A DNA stretch of 64,000 nt from an uncultured Bacteroidales bacterium (GTDB lineage Bacteria; Bacteroidota; Bacteroidia; Bacteroidales; FEN-979): NCBI GenBank assembly GCA_903887775.1, contig CAISRB010000012.1, positions 186,001-250,000 on the forward strand. Direction: 5' to 3'. Below, one piece after another: positions 1 through 8,507 of the stretch; within the stretch, counting starts at the first letter, position 1, and the number at the start of each line of letters is the position of its first letter. The position numbers and the translations under genes are program-made. The notes below the pieces were generated by a model, which saw only the letters and a list, made by a program, of their open reading frames with translations, searched no databases and was not told where the DNA came from.

Positions 1-856
1 ATCCTTTTGCAATGATGTCCGTTTCATTGATCGCAAAGTTATCTTCGGCCGAAGGTTTGATTTTCCTGATGGAGCGCATGATCCCGGTAAGCTCATCCTT
101 AAGTTCGGCATTTGATGCCAGGGGCTTGGCTTTTACAGCGATAGTGGTGCCCATTTCTTTGAGGTCAACAAGTGTTTTAAAATAATTGACAGGCAGGTAA
201 ACAGTCTTATCGTTGCTGTTGCCGAAAAAATCCTCACCTTCTTTTTTCATTACACCCACGATCTCGATATTTCTACCGAAAATCTTGATCTTCTGCCCAA
301 TAGCATCCTGGTTGGGAAATAGACCCGTGGCTATGTCGGCGCCGATTATCGCAATAGGACGGCCACTGGCATCTTCGTTGGCTGAAAAATACCGGCCGCT
401 GGCAATTTCAAATTTCCAGACCTTGTCAAAATCAGTGGAAACGCCAAGGATTCCGACGTTTTCAACATAGTTACTCCGGTATTTAACTGTTTTATTGACC
501 TGGGAGAAAAACGCAGAATTTTCAGCAAGGCTGCTCCTTCTTTCAATTTCGCGCAAATCGTTAAGAGTCGCTTCGGGACGCTGGTAGTATTTCCACCATG
601 GGTAATCCGAACCCATTGACCATGGCCATTTCTGGACATAAAGCACATTGCTGCCGAGAGAAGCAATGCTTTTTCGGATGGCTGCTTCCATCGAATCGAA
701 TACAGTGAAAACGGAAATAACACAGAAAATACCAATCGTGATGCCCAGCAAAGAAAGGATGGTTCTTACTTTATTGACCACAATTGCCTGAATGGCAAAA
801 AGATAACTTTCCCTGAATAGCCTGAGGAAAATAAGATATGCCTGAAATTGTTTCAC
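1..856 (-). CDS. ABC transporter permease, FtsX/MacB type (partial, C-terminus off window)
   Basis: Partial gene running off the left edge, so it is missing from the ORF track. Read on the minus strand, a GTG at 856 opens a frame that stays open to base 1. It begins with a basic stretch and one membrane helix containing TILSLLGITIGIFCVISVF. A periplasmic MacB_PCD-like region follows, including a Gly-rich segment resembling GRPIAIIGADIA and a KIFGRNIEIVGV strand, as in FtsX/MacB permeases that work with a separate ATPase. The three C-terminal helices expected of the family lie outside the window. I infer a role in lipoprotein, peptide or drug export. The start is uncertain because no clear ribosome binding site is visible. 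The track ORF at 346..735 is an out-of-frame shadow of this gene. Confidence 0.8.
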   Translation of the reverse strand, partial: MKQFQAYLIFLRLFRESYLFAIQAIVVNKVRTILSLLGITIGIFCVISVFTVFDSMEAAIRKSIASLGSNVLYVQKWPWSMGSDYPWWKYYQRPEATLNDLREIERRSSLAENSAFFSQVNKTVKYRSNYVENVGILGVSTDFDKVWKFEIASGRYFSANEDASGRPIAIIGADIATGLFPNQDAIGQKIKIFGRNIEIVGVMKKEGEDFFGNSNDKTVYLPVNYFKTLVDLKEMGTTIAVKAKPLASNAELKDELTGIMRSIRKIKPSAEDNFAINETDIIAKG

Positions 857-900
857 TGCAGTAAAGTTACGTAAATCCTTTAAAATCTAAGCTCTCTTTA

Positions 901-931
901 TTGTTAAATTCCCCGATTTTTAATATCATTG
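901..931 (+). promoter_or_regulatory. Putative Bacteroidota promoter of purH-mreBCD
   Basis: TTG at 901-903 is followed after 20 bases by TATCATTG at 924-931, one mismatch from the TAnnTTTG -7 consensus. Transcription would start near 938. This is downstream of the TTG start used by the ORF track (929) and supports the ATG at 992 as the purH start. Confidence 0.5.
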
Positions 932-991
932 CAGGAAATTGAGCATACTGGTTTTAGACGAAAAAATCCTTTTGGAGTTACAGATATCCTT

Positions 992-2518
992 ATGATCGAT
1001 CAAATTAAAATTACCTCTGCATTGATCTCAGTCTATTCGAAGGAAGGGATTGAAGAGATCGCGAAAACGCTGAAAGCCCATAATGTGAGTATTTATTCTA
1101 CCGGCGGAACCTATGATTTCCTTAAGGGCAAGGGCATTCCGGCTACCTCCATAGAAGAGGTGACGACTTATCCTTCTATCCTTGGCGGCCGTGTGAAGAC
1201 CCTTCACCCAAAGGTTTTCGGAGGAATTCTTTGGAGAAGGGACTCCCTCTCGGATGTGAAGGATGTTGAACATTATGATATTCCTTCAATTGATCTGGTG
1301 ATTGTCGACCTTTATCCTTTTGAAAAGACCGTAGCCGGCACGGATAACGAGGAAGAGATCATAGAAAAGATTGACATCGGCGGTATTTCGCTTATCAGGG
1401 CAGCTGCAAAAAACTACCGCCACGTGGTTGTTATCCCTGCTGCCGGCTATTACAAACCCCTGATGAAACTCCTTGAAGAGAAAAACGGTTTTACCAATGT
1501 TGATGACAGGAGGTATTTCGCCGCCCAGGCCTTCAATGTGTCCTCGCATTACGACACCCAGATCTTCAATTATTTCAACCGCAGGGAGAACATTGCTGCA
1601 TTCAAGCAGAGCCAGATGATCTCAACTCCAATGAGATATGGCGAGAATCCCCATCAGAAAGGTTCTTTTTATGGCCACTTGCACGAAAATTTTGAACAAT
1701 TACACGGGAAAGAGATTTCATACAACAATCTTGTGGATATCGATTCTGCCATCAACCTTAGTGCAGAATTTTCGGAACCATCAGTTGCAATTATAAAGCA
1801 TACCAACCCTTGCGGACTTGCATGCAGGAGTGCAATAAAAGAAGCGTATCTTGATGCCCTGGCATGCGACAGCATTTCCGCTTACGGAGGTGTGGTGATT
1901 GCCAACAGGAAGATAGATATGGAAACAGCCGAAGAGCTTAATAAACTGTTTTTTGAGATCCTCCTGGCGCCTGAATATGAAAAGAATGCCCTTGATGTCT
2001 TAAAATCAAAGAAAAATAGAATAATTTTACGTCAAAATCCGTTATCATTCAGTTCCAGGCAGTTTAAATCAGTCCTGAACGGAATTCTGGAGCAGGACAG
2101 GGATCTTAATACCGAAACGGAAGCAGATTTTCAATGTGTAACGAAAAAGAAACCTTCTGCTGCGGAAACCTCGGAATTGCTTTTTGCAAATAAAATTGTT
2201 AAACATTTGAAATCTAATACTATAGTTATCTCTAAGAACAAACAACTAATCGGTTGCGGAATGGGACAAACATCTCGTGTTGATGCAATGAAACAAGCCA
2301 TTTTAAAGGCAGAGACGTTTGGATTTGACCCGAAAGGCGCTGTTATGGCATCGGATGCCTTTTTCCCTTTTTCTGATTCTGTCGAGATTGCACACAAAGC
2401 TGGAATCATTGCTGTAATTCAACCCGGTGGTTCAATACGCGATACCGAATCGGTGAAATTTTGCGATGAACATGACATGGCCATGGTATTTACCGGTATT
2501 CGCCACTTTAAACATTAA
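992..2518 (+). CDS. purH: Bifunctional AICAR formyltransferase / IMP cyclohydrolase
   Basis: Catalyses the last two steps of de novo purine synthesis in the cytoplasm: AICAR formylation by 10-formyl-THF, then ring closure to IMP. The MGS-like cyclohydrolase domain spans about residues 1-150 with VKTLHPKV at 68-75. The transformylase domain follows, with YGENPHQ and the catalytic IKHTNPCG motif. Starting at ATG 992 gives 508 aa, the usual family length. The track start at 929 is a TTG that adds 21 unconserved residues and lies upstream of the predicted transcription start. Only 6 bases separate its stop from mreB, so purine synthesis and the cell-shape genes probably share a transcript. Confidence 0.97.
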   Translation: MIDQIKITSALISVYSKEGIEEIAKTLKAHNVSIYSTGGTYDFLKGKGIPATSIEEVTTYPSILGGRVKTLHPKVFGGILWRRDSLSDVKDVEHYDIPSIDLVIVDLYPFEKTVAGTDNEEEIIEKIDIGGISLIRAAAKNYRHVVVIPAAGYYKPLMKLLEEKNGFTNVDDRRYFAAQAFNVSSHYDTQIFNYFNRRENIAAFKQSQMISTPMRYGENPHQKGSFYGHLHENFEQLHGKEISYNNLVDIDSAINLSAEFSEPSVAIIKHTNPCGLACRSAIKEAYLDALACDSISAYGGVVIANRKIDMETAEELNKLFFEILLAPEYEKNALDVLKSKKNRIILRQNPLSFSSRQFKSVLNGILEQDRDLNTETEADFQCVTKKKPSAAETSELLFANKIVKHLKSNTIVISKNKQLIGCGMGQTSRVDAMKQAILKAETFGFDPKGAVMASDAFFPFSDSVEIAHKAGIIAVIQPGGSIRDTESVKFCDEHDMAMVFTGIRHFKH

Positions 2519-2524
2519 AGAACT

Positions 2525-3538
2525 ATGGGATTATTTACAAAGGAAATTGCTATTGACCTGGGTACAGCCAATACGATTATAATTTATAACGACAAAGTAG
2601 TGGTTGATGAACCATCTATTGTCGCCATTGAAAGAAGTTCAGGAAAAATCATTGCTGTTGGCAAGAAAGCCCAAATGATGCATGGGAAGACCCATGAGAA
2701 CATAAAAACCATCCGCCCGTTACGTGGGGGGGTGATCGCCGACTTTCATGCCGCCGAGCATATGATAAGGGAAATGATAAAAATGATCGAGATTGGAAAA
2801 TCATGGTTCCCGCCGGCAATGAAAATGGTCATTTGTATCCCTTCCGGCATCACTGAAGTTGAAGAGAGGGCAGTGAAGGATTCAGCAGAACAGGCCGGGG
2901 CCAAAGAGGTAAGACTTATCCATGAACCAATGGCTGCAGCTATCGGTATCGGCATAGATGTGCTTGAGCCTGTCGGGAACATGGTCATTGATATAGGAGG
3001 CGGAACCAGTGAAATCGCGGTTATTGCCTTAGGCGGCATAGTGAATAACAAATCAATCCGGATAGCAGGAGATGAATTCAACTCCGATATCGAGGAATAC
3101 ATGCGTAAGCAGCATAATATCAATATCGGTGAGCGGACTGCCGAAAGGATTAAAATTGAAGTTGGAGCAGCAATGGTTGATATTGATAATCCACCTCCCG
3201 ATTACGCGGTACACGGCCGTGATCTGCTTACAGGCATTCCAAAGGAAGTTATTGTTAACTATGCCGAAATAGCACATGCCCTTGATAAATCTGTTGCCAA
3301 AATTGAGGCTGCTGTTCTTAATGCTCTTGAAATGACGCCCCCTGAACTTGCTTCCGATATTTTTGAAACCGGCATTTATCTTACCGGAGGCGGCGCTTTG
3401 CTCCGAGGACTTGATAAACGTATTCACCTGAAAACAAAATTGAAGGTACATGTTGCGGAAGATCCCCTTCGCGCCGTAGCCAGGGGAACAGGGATTGCTC
3501 TTAAAAATTTCGACAAATTCACATTCCTGATCAAGTAA
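2525..3538 (+). CDS. mreB: Rod-shape-determining actin homologue MreB
   Basis: Bacterial actin that forms membrane-associated filaments and positions elongasome wall synthesis. The 337-aa length is typical. Phosphate 1 motif DLGTANTII is at about residues 12-20, and the second phosphate loop MVIDIGGGTSEIAVIALGG is near 160. The adenosine-site motif TGIYLTGGGALLRGLD is near 288. The gene follows purH by 6 bases and precedes mreC by 9, forming one operon. Nothing is unusual in the protein. The wider operon is odd because mrdA and rodA do not follow mreD. Confidence 0.97.
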   Translation: MGLFTKEIAIDLGTANTIIIYNDKVVVDEPSIVAIERSSGKIIAVGKKAQMMHGKTHENIKTIRPLRGGVIADFHAAEHMIREMIKMIEIGKSWFPPAMKMVICIPSGITEVEERAVKDSAEQAGAKEVRLIHEPMAAAIGIGIDVLEPVGNMVIDIGGGTSEIAVIALGGIVNNKSIRIAGDEFNSDIEEYMRKQHNINIGERTAERIKIEVGAAMVDIDNPPPDYAVHGRDLLTGIPKEVIVNYAEIAHALDKSVAKIEAAVLNALEMTPPELASDIFETGIYLTGGGALLRGLDKRIHLKTKLKVHVAEDPLRAVARGTGIALKNFDKFTFLIK

Positions 3539-3547
3539 ATCCGGTAT

Positions 3548-4378
3548 ATGCGGAACTTATATGTATTTCTCCGCAAACACTATTTCATTTTAGTATTTCT
3601 TTTGCTGGAAACAGTATCGCTGGTTCTGTTTTTTAATTTCAATGAATTCCAGGATACAGCGATATACAATATTTCGAGCACGCTTACCGGCATTATAAAC
3701 ACAACATTCAGAAACATCTCCGAATACTTTTCACTCCGAAAGACCAACCAGACCCTGGTTGAGGAGATGGCCAAACTGCATTCACGCCTTCCCGATGCCT
3801 ATTATAAGTCAGATGCTTACTCTTTCTACCGGAATGATACGGTGTATCAGCTTCAATACCGGTACATCAGCGCAAAGGTCATAAGCAACTCTACGAACAA
3901 AAGAAACAATTTTCTGATGATCAGCAAAGGAAGCCTTCAGGGAGTGAAGAACCATATGGGAGTGATTATAGGAAACCGCATTGTTGGCCAGGTTGTCAGC
4001 GTCTCGCCACATTTCAGCTGGATCATGTCGATGCTGAACAAAGACAGCAAAATATCGGGAAAATTCAAAAAGAACAACCAGCTTGTAAACGTGGAATGGT
4101 TAGGTGGAAATTACAGGAATGGAATCGTAAAAGAGATCCCTAAACATGTTGAGATCAGGAAAAATGATACTATTATAACAAGCGGAAATTCAGATATTTT
4201 TCCCGAAGGCATATTGATAGGAACAATCAGTGATTTCACAGTTTCCCCCGATGAAAACTTCAATTACGGTGTTGTACAGTTTTCTACTGACTTTAACAGC
4301 CTGGGCTATGTGGAAGTCGTTGTTGATCTGATGAGAAAAGAAAAAGAAGATATTAAAGCATCATTTAAAAGCCAGTAA
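3548..4378 (+). CDS. mreC: Rod-shape-determining protein MreC
   Basis: Bitopic elongasome scaffold that links MreB/MreD to the periplasmic penicillin-binding protein. An N-terminal membrane helix lies at about residues 11-31, followed by a short coiled-coil stretch (about 58-78, LRKTNQTLVEEMAKL). The double beta-barrel core follows, with the typical NNFLMISKGSLQGVKNHMGVI and GNSDIFPEGILIGTI segments. The 276-aa length is normal. The C-terminus carries a short basic/acidic tail. It is tightly spaced between mreB and mreD. Confidence 0.93.
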   Translation: MRNLYVFLRKHYFILVFLLLETVSLVLFFNFNEFQDTAIYNISSTLTGIINTTFRNISEYFSLRKTNQTLVEEMAKLHSRLPDAYYKSDAYSFYRNDTVYQLQYRYISAKVISNSTNKRNNFLMISKGSLQGVKNHMGVIIGNRIVGQVVSVSPHFSWIMSMLNKDSKISGKFKKNNQLVNVEWLGGNYRNGIVKEIPKHVEIRKNDTIITSGNSDIFPEGILIGTISDFTVSPDENFNYGVVQFSTDFNSLGYVEVVVDLMRKEKEDIKASFKSQ

Positions 4379-4389
4379 GAAAAAGCAGA

Positions 4390-4908
4390 ATGACAACATC
4401 AAAAGTGGTTTTATATAACGTTTTGAGGTTTTTTGTGCTTATCCTGCTCCAGGTGCTGATCCTGAATAATATATATCTGGGAGGCTTAATAAATCCTTAT
4501 TTTTATATTTATTTTATTCTCCTGCTCCCATATGAGACTCCGGGCGGATTATTGTTAGTTCTCTCATTTTTGTTGGGTGCAGGAATTGATATTTTTACCA
4601 ATACACTTGGATTGAATATTTCGGCCTGCCTGGCCATGGCTTTTGCACGTCCGCATATCATCCGATGGATCTCCTCCGGTCCGGATTCGCTGATCGGCGA
4701 CAGCCCATCCCTGAAAAACCAAGGCCTCAAATGGTTCCTGTATTATTCAATCAGCCTTATACTGATCCATCATGGAGTGCTTTTTTATCTCGAAACCTTC
4801 CGGTTTACTGAGTTTTTTACGACCTTTTTCAGGATGGTCCTGAGTGGCGCTTTCACCCTTTTGCTCGTTCTCATCAGCGAATACTTGTTATATCCCCGGG
4901 ATAATTAA
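4390..4908 (+). CDS. mreD: Rod-shape-determining protein MreD
   Basis: Small polytopic membrane protein of the elongasome, 172 aa with about five hydrophobic helices. The sequence is weakly conserved, as usual for MreD. The call rests on length, topology and position 11 bases after mreC. The C-terminal helix ends in SEYLLYPRDN. It is the last gene of the transcript: a hairpin terminator begins at its stop codon and the next gene is a tRNA on the other strand. Confidence 0.88.
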   Translation: MTTSKVVLYNVLRFFVLILLQVLILNNIYLGGLINPYFYIYFILLLPYETPGGLLLVLSFLLGAGIDIFTNTLGLNISACLAMAFARPHIIRWISSGPDSLIGDSPSLKNQGLKWFLYYSISLILIHHGVLFYLETFRFTEFFTTFFRMVLSGAFTLLLVLISEYLLYPRDN

Positions 4909-4942
4909 AAAGGCTGAACCTTTTTCCGGAACAGCCTTTTAA
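4908..4942. terminator. Bidirectional intrinsic terminator between mreD and tRNA-Cys
   Basis: AAAAGGCTG (4908-4916) pairs with CAGCCTTTT (4932-4940). The A run on one side and T run on the other make it usable from both strands. It ends the mre transcript and also lies just past the 3' end of tRNA-Cys. Confidence 0.8.
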
Positions 4943-4947
4943 TCCTG

Positions 4948-5018
4948 AGGTATCGAGCGGAGTCGAACCGCTGTACGAGGTTTTGCAGACCTCTGCCTAG
5001 CCACTCGGCCACGATACC
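4948..5018 (-). tRNA. tRNA-Cys (GCA)
   Basis: Full cloverleaf of 71 nt on the minus strand. The acceptor GGTATCG pairs with CGATACC. The anticodon stem is GAGGT/ACCTC with loop CTGCAAA (anticodon GCA), and the T arm is AGCGG-TTCGACT-CCGCT. The discriminator base is U, as expected for tRNA-Cys. No CCA is encoded. Confidence 0.97.
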
Positions 5019-5035
5019 CTGTTATTTAGGGAGTG

Positions 5036-5043
5036 CAAAGGTA
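5036..5043 (-). promoter_or_regulatory. -7 element of the tRNA-Cys promoter
   Basis: On the minus strand TACCTTTG matches TAnnTTTG exactly and lies 17 bases upstream of the tRNA 5' end. The -33 region is not convincing. The bases behind it hold short near-repeats of a TTTACGA-like unit. Confidence 0.5.
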
Positions 5044-5119
5044 AAAAAGATTTACGATTTACGAAGTACGATTTATGAATGAATTCGTATTTCACATATT
5101 GAACAGGGTAAAGCCTTTT

Positions 5120-5479
5120 TTATTTGCGGTTCCAGGAGGTGATGAAACTGACCTGCTTCACCTTCCCTCCTACCGGCGGATTAAGCTTCGAAACCTTAAG
5201 CTCTATGTCTGTAACAGAAGGAAATTGATCAATGACTGATCTTATGATTCGCATGGCCAGATGTTCCAGCAGGTGGGATTTCTGCTCCATTTCAGTTTTT
5301 ACACAATTATAAAGCGCTACATAATTAACAGTATCATGCAGCAGGTCACTTTGTTCGGCTGAAGAAGTATCAGACTCAACACACAAATCAACGACAAATT
5401 TTGACCCTGTCAGTTGTTCTTCCTTATAGCAACCGTGATATGCAAAAAATTCAATCCCATCCAAACTGATCTTTCCCAT
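5120..5479 (-). CDS. folB: Dihydroneopterin aldolase
   Basis: Converts dihydroneopterin to 6-hydroxymethyl-dihydropterin plus glycolaldehyde in folate synthesis. The 119-aa length is typical. Visible family features are the N-terminal GIEFFAYHGCYKEEQ (usual form aHGv..eE), the central LLEHLAMRII segment and the C-terminal KVSKLNPPVGGKV, which carries the conserved lysine. It is a single gene between tRNA-Cys and the divergent glnS. Confidence 0.93.
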   Translation of the reverse strand: MGKISLDGIEFFAYHGCYKEEQLTGSKFVVDLCVESDTSSAEQSDLLHDTVNYVALYNCVKTEMEQKSHLLEHLAMRIIRSVIDQFPSVTDIELKVSKLNPPVGGKVKQVSFITSWNRK

Positions 5480-5564
5480 AATGTTTTGTTGATTTTATCC
5501 TTTTCAGAGAGCATGCTAAATTATTAAAATCCGTTCAATCCGGCCCTGTTTCCCTAATTTTAAG

Positions 5565-5572
5565 TAGCTTTG
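5565..5572 (+). promoter_or_regulatory. -7 element of the glnS promoter
   Basis: TAGCTTTG matches TAnnTTTG exactly and lies 40 bases before the glnS start. The matching -33 TTG is poor. Confidence 0.45.
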
Positions 5573-5611
5573 CAGGCTGTTTTCAGGCAGCAGACTGAAT
5601 AATTTTACAAT

Positions 5612-7315
5612 ATGATGGAAGAGAGTACAAGCAAAGAGGCCAATACAGTCAGGTCACTTAATTTTATTGAGGAAATCATCGAAGAGGATCTGCGCATGGG
5701 CAAGAATGAATGCAGGGTGCATACCCGCTTTCCGCCGGAGCCAAACGGGTATCTTCATATAGGTCACGCAAAATCGATCTGTCTTAATTTTGGCCTGGCT
5801 AAAAAATACAATGGGAAGACTAATTTACGCTTTGATGACACCAACCCGGTTAAAGAGGACATTGAATATGTTGACTCGATAAAAGAAGATGTTAAATGGC
5901 TGGGTTTTGACTGGGAGGACAGGGAATTCTATGCTTCGGATTATTTTGAGCAGCTTTATGAGTTTGCTGTAATCCTGATCCGCAAAGGGAAAGCTTATGT
6001 ATGTGACATGAGCGCCGAAGAGATGAGCGAAAGCAGGGGAACCCCTACCCGGCCGGGCAGGGAAAATCCATACAGGAACAGGACAATTGAGGAGAACCTT
6101 GATCTTTTTACCCGCATGCGTGCAGGTGAATTCCCTGATGGCGCCAAAGTGCTGAGAGCCAAAGTCGATATGGCATCACCAAACATGCATATGAGAGATC
6201 CCGTGATTTACAGGATCCTTCATACCTCTCACCACCGCACAGGAGACAAATGGTGTATATATCCCATGTATGATTTCGCCCATGGGCAATCTGATTCCAT
6301 TGAAAAAATAACACACTCGATATGCACTCTTGAATTTGAGGTTCACAGGCCCTTATATGACTGGCTGATACAGGAGATCGGGATCTATGCCCCCCGACAG
6401 ATAGAATTTGCCAGGCTGAACCTGAGCTATACTGTAATGAGTAAAAGGAAGCTTTTGGAACTCGTCCAGGAAAAGCAGGTGAGAGGATGGGATGATCCCC
6501 GTATGCCGACTATTTGCGGCCTCAGGAGAAGGGGCTATACTCCCGAATCAATTAGAAATTTCGCTGATCTGATCGGAGTCGCGAAAAGAGATAATGTTAT
6601 CGATATAAGCCTTTTGGAATTTTGTATCAGGGAAGACCTGAATAAAAGGGCAATGCGTATCATGGGAATAATAAATCCCCTGAAAATCGTACTTGATAAT
6701 TATCCTGATGAGCTGGTTGAAGAAATGGCGGCAGTGAACAATCCTGAAGACCCTTCAGCAGGAAGCAGAAAAGTCCCTTTCTCGAAAGAACTGTATATTG
6801 AACATGAAGACTTCATGGAAAATCCTCCGGGCAAATTTTTCAGGCTGGCCCCGGGAAGGGAAGTTAGGCTGCGATCAGCATATATCATTAAATGTGAGTC
6901 GGTTACGAAAGATCCTGTAAGTGGCAGGATCCTGGAGGTTCATTGCTCATATGACCCCGCTACAAAAAGTGGGATGCCCGAAAGCAACAGAAAGGTCAAA
7001 GGAACCCTCCACTGGGTTTCGGTGAAACATGCAATAACAGCAGAAATCAGGATGTACGACCGTCTTTTTATGGTTGAAAGCCCCGATAATGCAGAAGAAG
7101 GAAAAACATATAAAGACTTCCTCAACCCTGATTCCCTGGAAATAAAGACAGGATTTATAGAACCTTCGGTCAGGAATGCAATACCAGGCCAAAAATACCA
7201 GTTTGAACGTTTAGGGTATTACAGTGTCGATTATGATTCAACCCCCGATAAGCTTGTTTTTAACTGCGTCGTGCCGTTAAAAGACAGCTGGTCTAAAAAA
7301 GAAAAAACCAAATAA
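5612..7315 (+). CDS. glnS: Glutaminyl-tRNA synthetase
   Basis: Class I synthetase that charges tRNA-Gln directly. The HIGH signature is in [15 protein letters not shown] (about residues 41-55) and the KMSKS loop is VMSKRK near 275. The remainder is the GlnRS-type beta-barrel anticodon-binding region ([21 protein letters not shown]). The 567-aa length is standard. ATG 5612 and the ATG one codon later are equally plausible. A tRNA-Gln gene with its own promoter begins 42 bases after the stop, so enzyme and substrate RNA are neighbours. Confidence 0.96.
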   Translation: MMEESTSKEANTVRSLNFIEEIIEEDLRMGKNECRVHTRFPPEPNGYLHIGHAKSICLNFGLAKKYNGKTNLRFDDTNPVKEDIEYVDSIKEDVKWLGFDWEDREFYASDYFEQLYEFAVILIRKGKAYVCDMSAEEMSESRGTPTRPGRENPYRNRTIEENLDLFTRMRAGEFPDGAKVLRAKVDMASPNMHMRDPVIYRILHTSHHRTGDKWCIYPMYDFAHGQSDSIEKITHSICTLEFEVHRPLYDWLIQEIGIYAPRQIEFARLNLSYTVMSKRKLLELVQEKQVRGWDDPRMPTICGLRRRGYTPESIRNFADLIGVAKRDNVIDISLLEFCIREDLNKRAMRIMGIINPLKIVLDNYPDELVEEMAAVNNPEDPSAGSRKVPFSKELYIEHEDFMENPPGKFFRLAPGREVRLRSAYIIKCESVTKDPVSGRILEVHCSYDPATKSGMPESNRKVKGTLHWVSVKHAITAEIRMYDRLFMVESPDNAEEGKTYKDFLNPDSLEIKTGFIEPSVRNAIPGQKYQFERLGYYSVDYDSTPDKLVFNCVVPLKDSWSKKEKTK

Positions 7316-7316
7316 A

Positions 7317-7347
7317 TTTGAAATTTGCCGCAAGTATAGTAATTTTG
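7317..7347 (+). promoter_or_regulatory. Promoter of tRNA-Gln
   Basis: TTTG at 7317-7320, a 19-base spacer, then TAATTTTG at 7340-7347. This matches the Bacteroidota TTTG-N19-TAnnTTTG pattern exactly. The implied start is about 3 bases before the tRNA 5' end. The -33 element starts two bases after the glnS stop codon. Confidence 0.8.
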
Positions 7348-7356
7348 CAGCCGCAT

Positions 7357-7429
7357 TGTCCGATGGTGTAACTGGCAACACGTCTGCCTCTGGAGCAGAA
7401 GAGTCTAGGTTCGATTCCTAGTCGGACAA
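7357..7429 (+). tRNA. tRNA-Gln (CUG)
   Basis: Cloverleaf of 73 nt. The acceptor TGTCCGA pairs with TCGGACA; the first pair is U-A, a known tRNA-Gln identity feature. The D arm is GTGT..ACAC. The anticodon stem is TCTGC/GCAGA with loop CTCTGGA (anticodon CTG), and the T arm is CTAGG-TTCGATT-CCTAG. The discriminator is A. No CCA is encoded. Confidence 0.95.
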
Positions 7430-7439
7430 CAACAGAAAA

Positions 7440-7475
7440 ACCCAATTAACTTAATTTCAGTTAGTTGGGTTTTTT
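7440..7475 (+). terminator. Intrinsic terminator of tRNA-Gln
   Basis: The 12-bp stem ACCCAATTAACT / AGTTAGTTGGGT (one G-U pair) with a 7-base loop is followed by a T run at 7470-7475. It lies 10 bases after the tRNA 3' end. Confidence 0.88.
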
Positions 7476-7556
7476 AATAGTCGTTTTGTTAAAACAATGT
7501 TAAAACAAATTGGATATTTTTAGGTTTTTATTACAATTTTATGGACACGATTTAAT

Positions 7557-8255
7557 TTATTTGATCTGGAGAATGCAGGAAGCATAGTGAGCATCGGACA
7601 TCACAAACTCCAGCGGGGTTACTGTTTTTCCCTGACCATAATCCCAATAGGCTGCTTCCTTGACCCATCTTTCAAACCCGACGGTATTGAGAATATATAA
7701 CTGCGTCCCGGGTTTTGCCATTTTCAACCAGGTATTCACCACATCTGTATTGAAATCAGTATCCTCGTCGTCAAAATAGGCGGCAGAAGAGACCCAGGTT
7801 TTTGCAGGTTCATAGTTAACAGGGGTCCTCCATACGGTCTTGTCGTGATAATCAGGATGCGGGGATCCCTTTTTCCATTCGGGATATTTCCGGGTGCCGT
7901 CGTATTCATGGGAACTCCAGGCATACCAATAAATGGCTTCCTTTTTTTTGTCTTTCAGTAAATCGCTTTTAGCCTTAAACAAAGCATTCATCATCGATTC
8001 ATAAGTCTGGCCTTGTGGTAAGAGGGCTCTAAGATCCAAGCGGTTAGCACCCGCCTTCACATAAAATATTCCATTCTGATAGTCGAACTGAGCCGGATCA
8101 TATTTATCAAATGAAGGACGGCCGCCGATGGATACGGCGATGGAACCATAGCCGAAAGCTTTAAAATAAGCAGGATCGGGCCCGTCATACGATGAAGTAA
8201 AGGCTACCAGAAGCAGGGTGGCCAGCATAAAGATCAGAGTTGTTGTCTTTTTCAT
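7557..8255 (-). CDS. Secreted protein of unknown function
   Basis: I do not recognise this 232-aa protein. It starts with a clear Sec signal (MKKTTTLIFMLATLLLVAFT, cleavage probably near SSYDG). The mature part is soluble, without further membrane segments. It is rich in aromatic residues (Trp/Tyr), with segments such as YWYAWSSHEYDG and VNTWLKMAKPGTQLYILN. No cysteine pattern or catalytic motif stands out. It probably acts in the periplasm or is exported. It stands alone, converging on the tRNA-Gln terminator. A short gene-like remnant lies upstream. Confidence 0.75.
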   Translation of the reverse strand: MKKTTTLIFMLATLLLVAFTSSYDGPDPAYFKAFGYGSIAVSIGGRPSFDKYDPAQFDYQNGIFYVKAGANRLDLRALLPQGQTYESMMNALFKAKSDLLKDKKKEAIYWYAWSSHEYDGTRKYPEWKKGSPHPDYHDKTVWRTPVNYEPAKTWVSSAAYFDDEDTDFNTDVVNTWLKMAKPGTQLYILNTVGFERWVKEAAYWDYGQGKTVTPLEFVMSDAHYASCILQIK

Positions 8256-8327
8256 GGGTTTGGTTTTAAGGTTTCAAATAGTGGGTGGAGATGATATATT
8301 TGAAGAATTGACATGTATATCAATGGC

Positions 8328-8460
8328 TTAATAACCAAAGTCCGGTCGGGAATCGGGATTGATCAGATAGGCAGGGAAGATCGCCCAGGTATTGGCATAA
8401 TAAACCGACCGGTTGTTGCAAATATATGTAAAGAAAGCCCGGAAAGCAAGTGTTAGGAGA
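8328..8460 (-). pseudogene. Possible gene remnant (C-terminal fragment)
   Basis: In the roughly 250-base gap between the secreted protein and gltX, the minus strand holds a short open frame. It ends in ANTWAIFPAYLINPDSRPD plus four residues before a TAA at 8328-8330. The composition looks protein-coding (Trp, Pro, Asp/Asn rich) rather than random, but there is no start or upstream domain. It could be the tail of a decayed gene. I see no other feature in the gap. Confidence 0.2.
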
Positions 8461-8507
8461 AATTTATGGTACCACAACGCAACTGCGGCTGTCGCTCCAG
8501 CCTGACA

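Noticed and set aside
346-735. 129-aa minus-strand ORF in the left-edge gene
   Set aside because: Out of frame with the permease reading, which shows clear FtsX/MacB features in another frame and continues off the edge.
1421-1426. CACGTG inside purH as a third parS site
   Set aside because: The flanks (CCGC..GTTG) do not match the parS arms; only the 6-base core is shared.
5045-5090. Short TTTACGA-like near-repeats as a CRISPR or regulatory array
   Set aside because: Only two or three imperfect 7-13 base units without spacers; consistent with low-complexity AT-rich intergenic DNA.
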